Of a stretch of 64,000 nucleotides of DNA, positions 62,794 through 64,000 are shown piece by piece; the stretch's first letter is position 1, and each line of letters opens with the position of its first letter. This stretch comes from Chitinophagaceae bacterium (GTDB taxonomy: Bacteria; Bacteroidota; Bacteroidia; Chitinophagales; Chitinophagaceae), in assembly GCA_947454235.1 (NCBI GenBank), contig CANGIY010000001.1, positions 434,001 to 498,000 on the forward strand, read 5' to 3'. A program made the position numbers and the translations under genes. The notes under the pieces were generated by a model, which had not been told where the DNA came from, ran no database searches, and saw nothing but the letters and a program-made list of their open reading frames with translations.

Positions 62794-63990
62794 TTAGTGA
62801 CCAAACATAGCTCTTTGATGAGCGGTGATTTCAAACACATGCCTGAGCATACTTCTTTCAGCGTCAGAAATTTCTTTGTTTCTTCTAGCCATCATTCTGT
62901 TGGCTGTGTCTATGGCTTTTTCAAACTGATAAGTCACCATTTCTGCACTACCACCCCAGGAGAATGAAGGGATGAATTTTTCAGGGAAATCGCCGCCGTA
63001 AATATTACAAGATACTCCTACAACAGTGCCGGTGTTGAACATGGTATTGATGCCGCATTTGCTGTGGTCGCCCATCATGAGTCCTACAAATGCCAGTCCG
63101 GTTTTCAACGATTTATTTGAATGTTCGTCCCATATCTTAACCTCGTCGTAGTTGTTCTTGAGGTTCGATGCATTGGTGTCGGCACCCAGATTGCACCATT
63201 CCCCAACAATGGCATTGCCCAGGTAGCCGTCGTGCCCCTTGTTGCTGTTGGCGAAGTAAACAACGTTACCATTTTCGCCACCAACTTTGCAGCCAGTGCC
63301 GATAGTTGTTGCGCCATAAATTTTTGCACCCATTTTTAATACTGAGTGGTCGCACATGGCAAAAGGACCTCTAATCAGGCAGCCTTCCATAATTTCTGCG
63401 TCAGTGCCAATGTACACCGGGCCTGTAGTTGCATTGATGATGGTGCCCGGAAGGATAGTTGCACTTTCTTCCATGAAGAACTGAGTGCCCGTAACCGTAA
63501 CACCGGCAGGGATGGGTGCACTTTTGCGATTATTCGTTAGCAAATTAAAGTCAGCTTTAATGGCTTTGTCGTTCATGTAGAAAATATCCCAAACGCGATT
63601 GAGCATCATGACCTCTTCGCCATATTCAATTTGATGGCTCTTTTTTGCAGTGTTTTCAAACTCGCTCAATGAGCCATTAAATATTCCCCGGTATGCAATT
63701 ACCACATCGTTTGCAACCAAAGTCTCTTCGCTTTTCAATTTTGTTATTGCTGCAACAAGGCGCTCTGTAGCAAAAACATTGGCATTGATGAAAGTGCATT
63801 CGCCTTCATCGGCAACTTGCTGTGCAACTTGCATAATATGTGGCGCTGTGAGCGACCCCGTCTTGCAATCCAAATGCTTTTCCCAGCGTTCTCGCATGGT
63901 GATAATACCACAGCGTATGTCGGCAATAGCACGTGTGTGTGTGAATGGTAAAAAGTGGTGACGATGATGGTCGAACAATATGTAACCCAT
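62794..63990 (-). CDS. GlmU-like sugar-nucleotide transferase / left-handed beta-helix protein
   Basis: 398 residues. The N-terminal half looks like a divergent nucleotidyltransferase domain (FLPFTHTRAIADIRCGIITMRERWE, about 13-37). The C-terminal half is a left-handed beta-helix of hexapeptide repeats (about 165-345, for example GTIINATTGPVYIGTDAEIMEGCLIRGP). Bacteroidota carry this GlmU-family relative in addition to other GlmU enzymes. It is likely involved in activated-sugar synthesis for the envelope, but its substrate is not established. Complete, and ends near the right edge of the window. Confidence 0.8.
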   Translation of the reverse strand: MGYILFDHHRHHFLPFTHTRAIADIRCGIITMRERWEKHLDCKTGSLTAPHIMQVAQQVADEGECTFINANVFATERLVAAITKLKSEETLVANDVVIAYRGIFNGSLSEFENTAKKSHQIEYGEEVMMLNRVWDIFYMNDKAIKADFNLLTNNRKSAPIPAGVTVTGTQFFMEESATILPGTIINATTGPVYIGTDAEIMEGCLIRGPFAMCDHSVLKMGAKIYGATTIGTGCKVGGENGNVVYFANSNKGHDGYLGNAIVGEWCNLGADTNASNLKNNYDEVKIWDEHSNKSLKTGLAFVGLMMGDHSKCGINTMFNTGTVVGVSCNIYGGDFPEKFIPSFSWGGSAEMVTYQFEKAIDTANRMMARRNKEISDAERSMLRHVFEITAHQRAMFGH

Positions 63991-64000
63991 AAATTGGAGC

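Overview
The window comes from a member of the Bacteroidota, most likely a Chitinophagales/Chitinophagaceae-like bacterium. Several independent signs support this. There are large secreted proteins with C-terminal type IX secretion (T9SS) sorting domains. There is a GldL-like membrane motif, the futalosine menaquinone enzyme MqnC and a Bacteroidota-style ParC. Recurrent -7 promoter elements of the TAnnTTTG type occur, and A-rich translation starts lack Shine-Dalgarno sequences. No tRNA, rRNA, CRISPR array or intact insertion sequence was recognised. All calls were made by reading the sequence; no database search was run.

Layout. 1-5300: a giant T9SS-exported Big2/PKD adhesin-like protein, followed by a repeat-rich intergenic stretch. 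5300-8600: a polytopic GT-C-like membrane protein convergent with an MsbA-type ABC transporter. 9058-21746: one long block in the order of the S10 and spc operons (rpsJ-rplC-rplD-rplW-rplB-rpsS-rplV-rpsC-rplP-rpmC-rpsQ-rplN-rplX-rplE-rpsN-rpsH-rplF-rplR-rpsE-rpmD-rplO-secY-map). It carries an internal promoter-like element before rplX and terminator-like hairpins after rplF, rpmD, rplO and secY. The str genes upstream and the infA/rpmJ/rpsM/rpsK/rpsD/rpoA/rplQ genes downstream are absent.

21747-29961: a small secreted protein, a second T9SS cargo, lepB, dapD, an MscS channel, a stand-alone response regulator paired with a HEAT-like protein, and a two-gene membrane unit. 30008-32942: an mqnC - ydeI-like - purM operon. 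33090-36112: AT-rich hypothetical genes and a pyrR-pyrB-gldL-like operon. 36245-43260: an NTF2-like/membrane pair, murF with a CPA1 antiporter, a beta carbonic anhydrase, a lipoprotein, plsY and an arginase-family protein. 43344-50091: fbp, a solitary PD-(D/E)XK nuclease-like gene, a hotdog thioesterase with an ArnT-like glycosyltransferase, and parC.

50194-53326 is the most unusual part. It is about 3.1 kb bracketed by a near-perfect 22-bp direct repeat. It holds a family-2 glycosyltransferase, a lipoprotein overlapping a 5'-truncated Gly-rich gene (candidate orphan polymorphic-toxin tip plus immunity protein), and the 3' stump of a T9SS adhesin. The two truncated genes meet back to back at one junction. 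53396-63990: a small membrane protein with an AlkD-like protein, a GH3-family enzyme, lptB, a remnant of an HI0074-type domain, an NHL-repeat T9SS protein, and two co-directional groups: GlmU-like protein + methyltransferase, then def + ECF sigma factor + RskA-like anti-sigma factor.

Functional themes are translation and protein export (ribosomal proteins, SecY, Map, Def, LepB, T9SS cargo), envelope building (MurF, LptB, PlsY, DapD, GT-C enzymes, GlmU-like), nucleotide synthesis (PyrB/PyrR, PurM), and central metabolism (Fbp, carbonic anhydrase, arginase family, MqnC).
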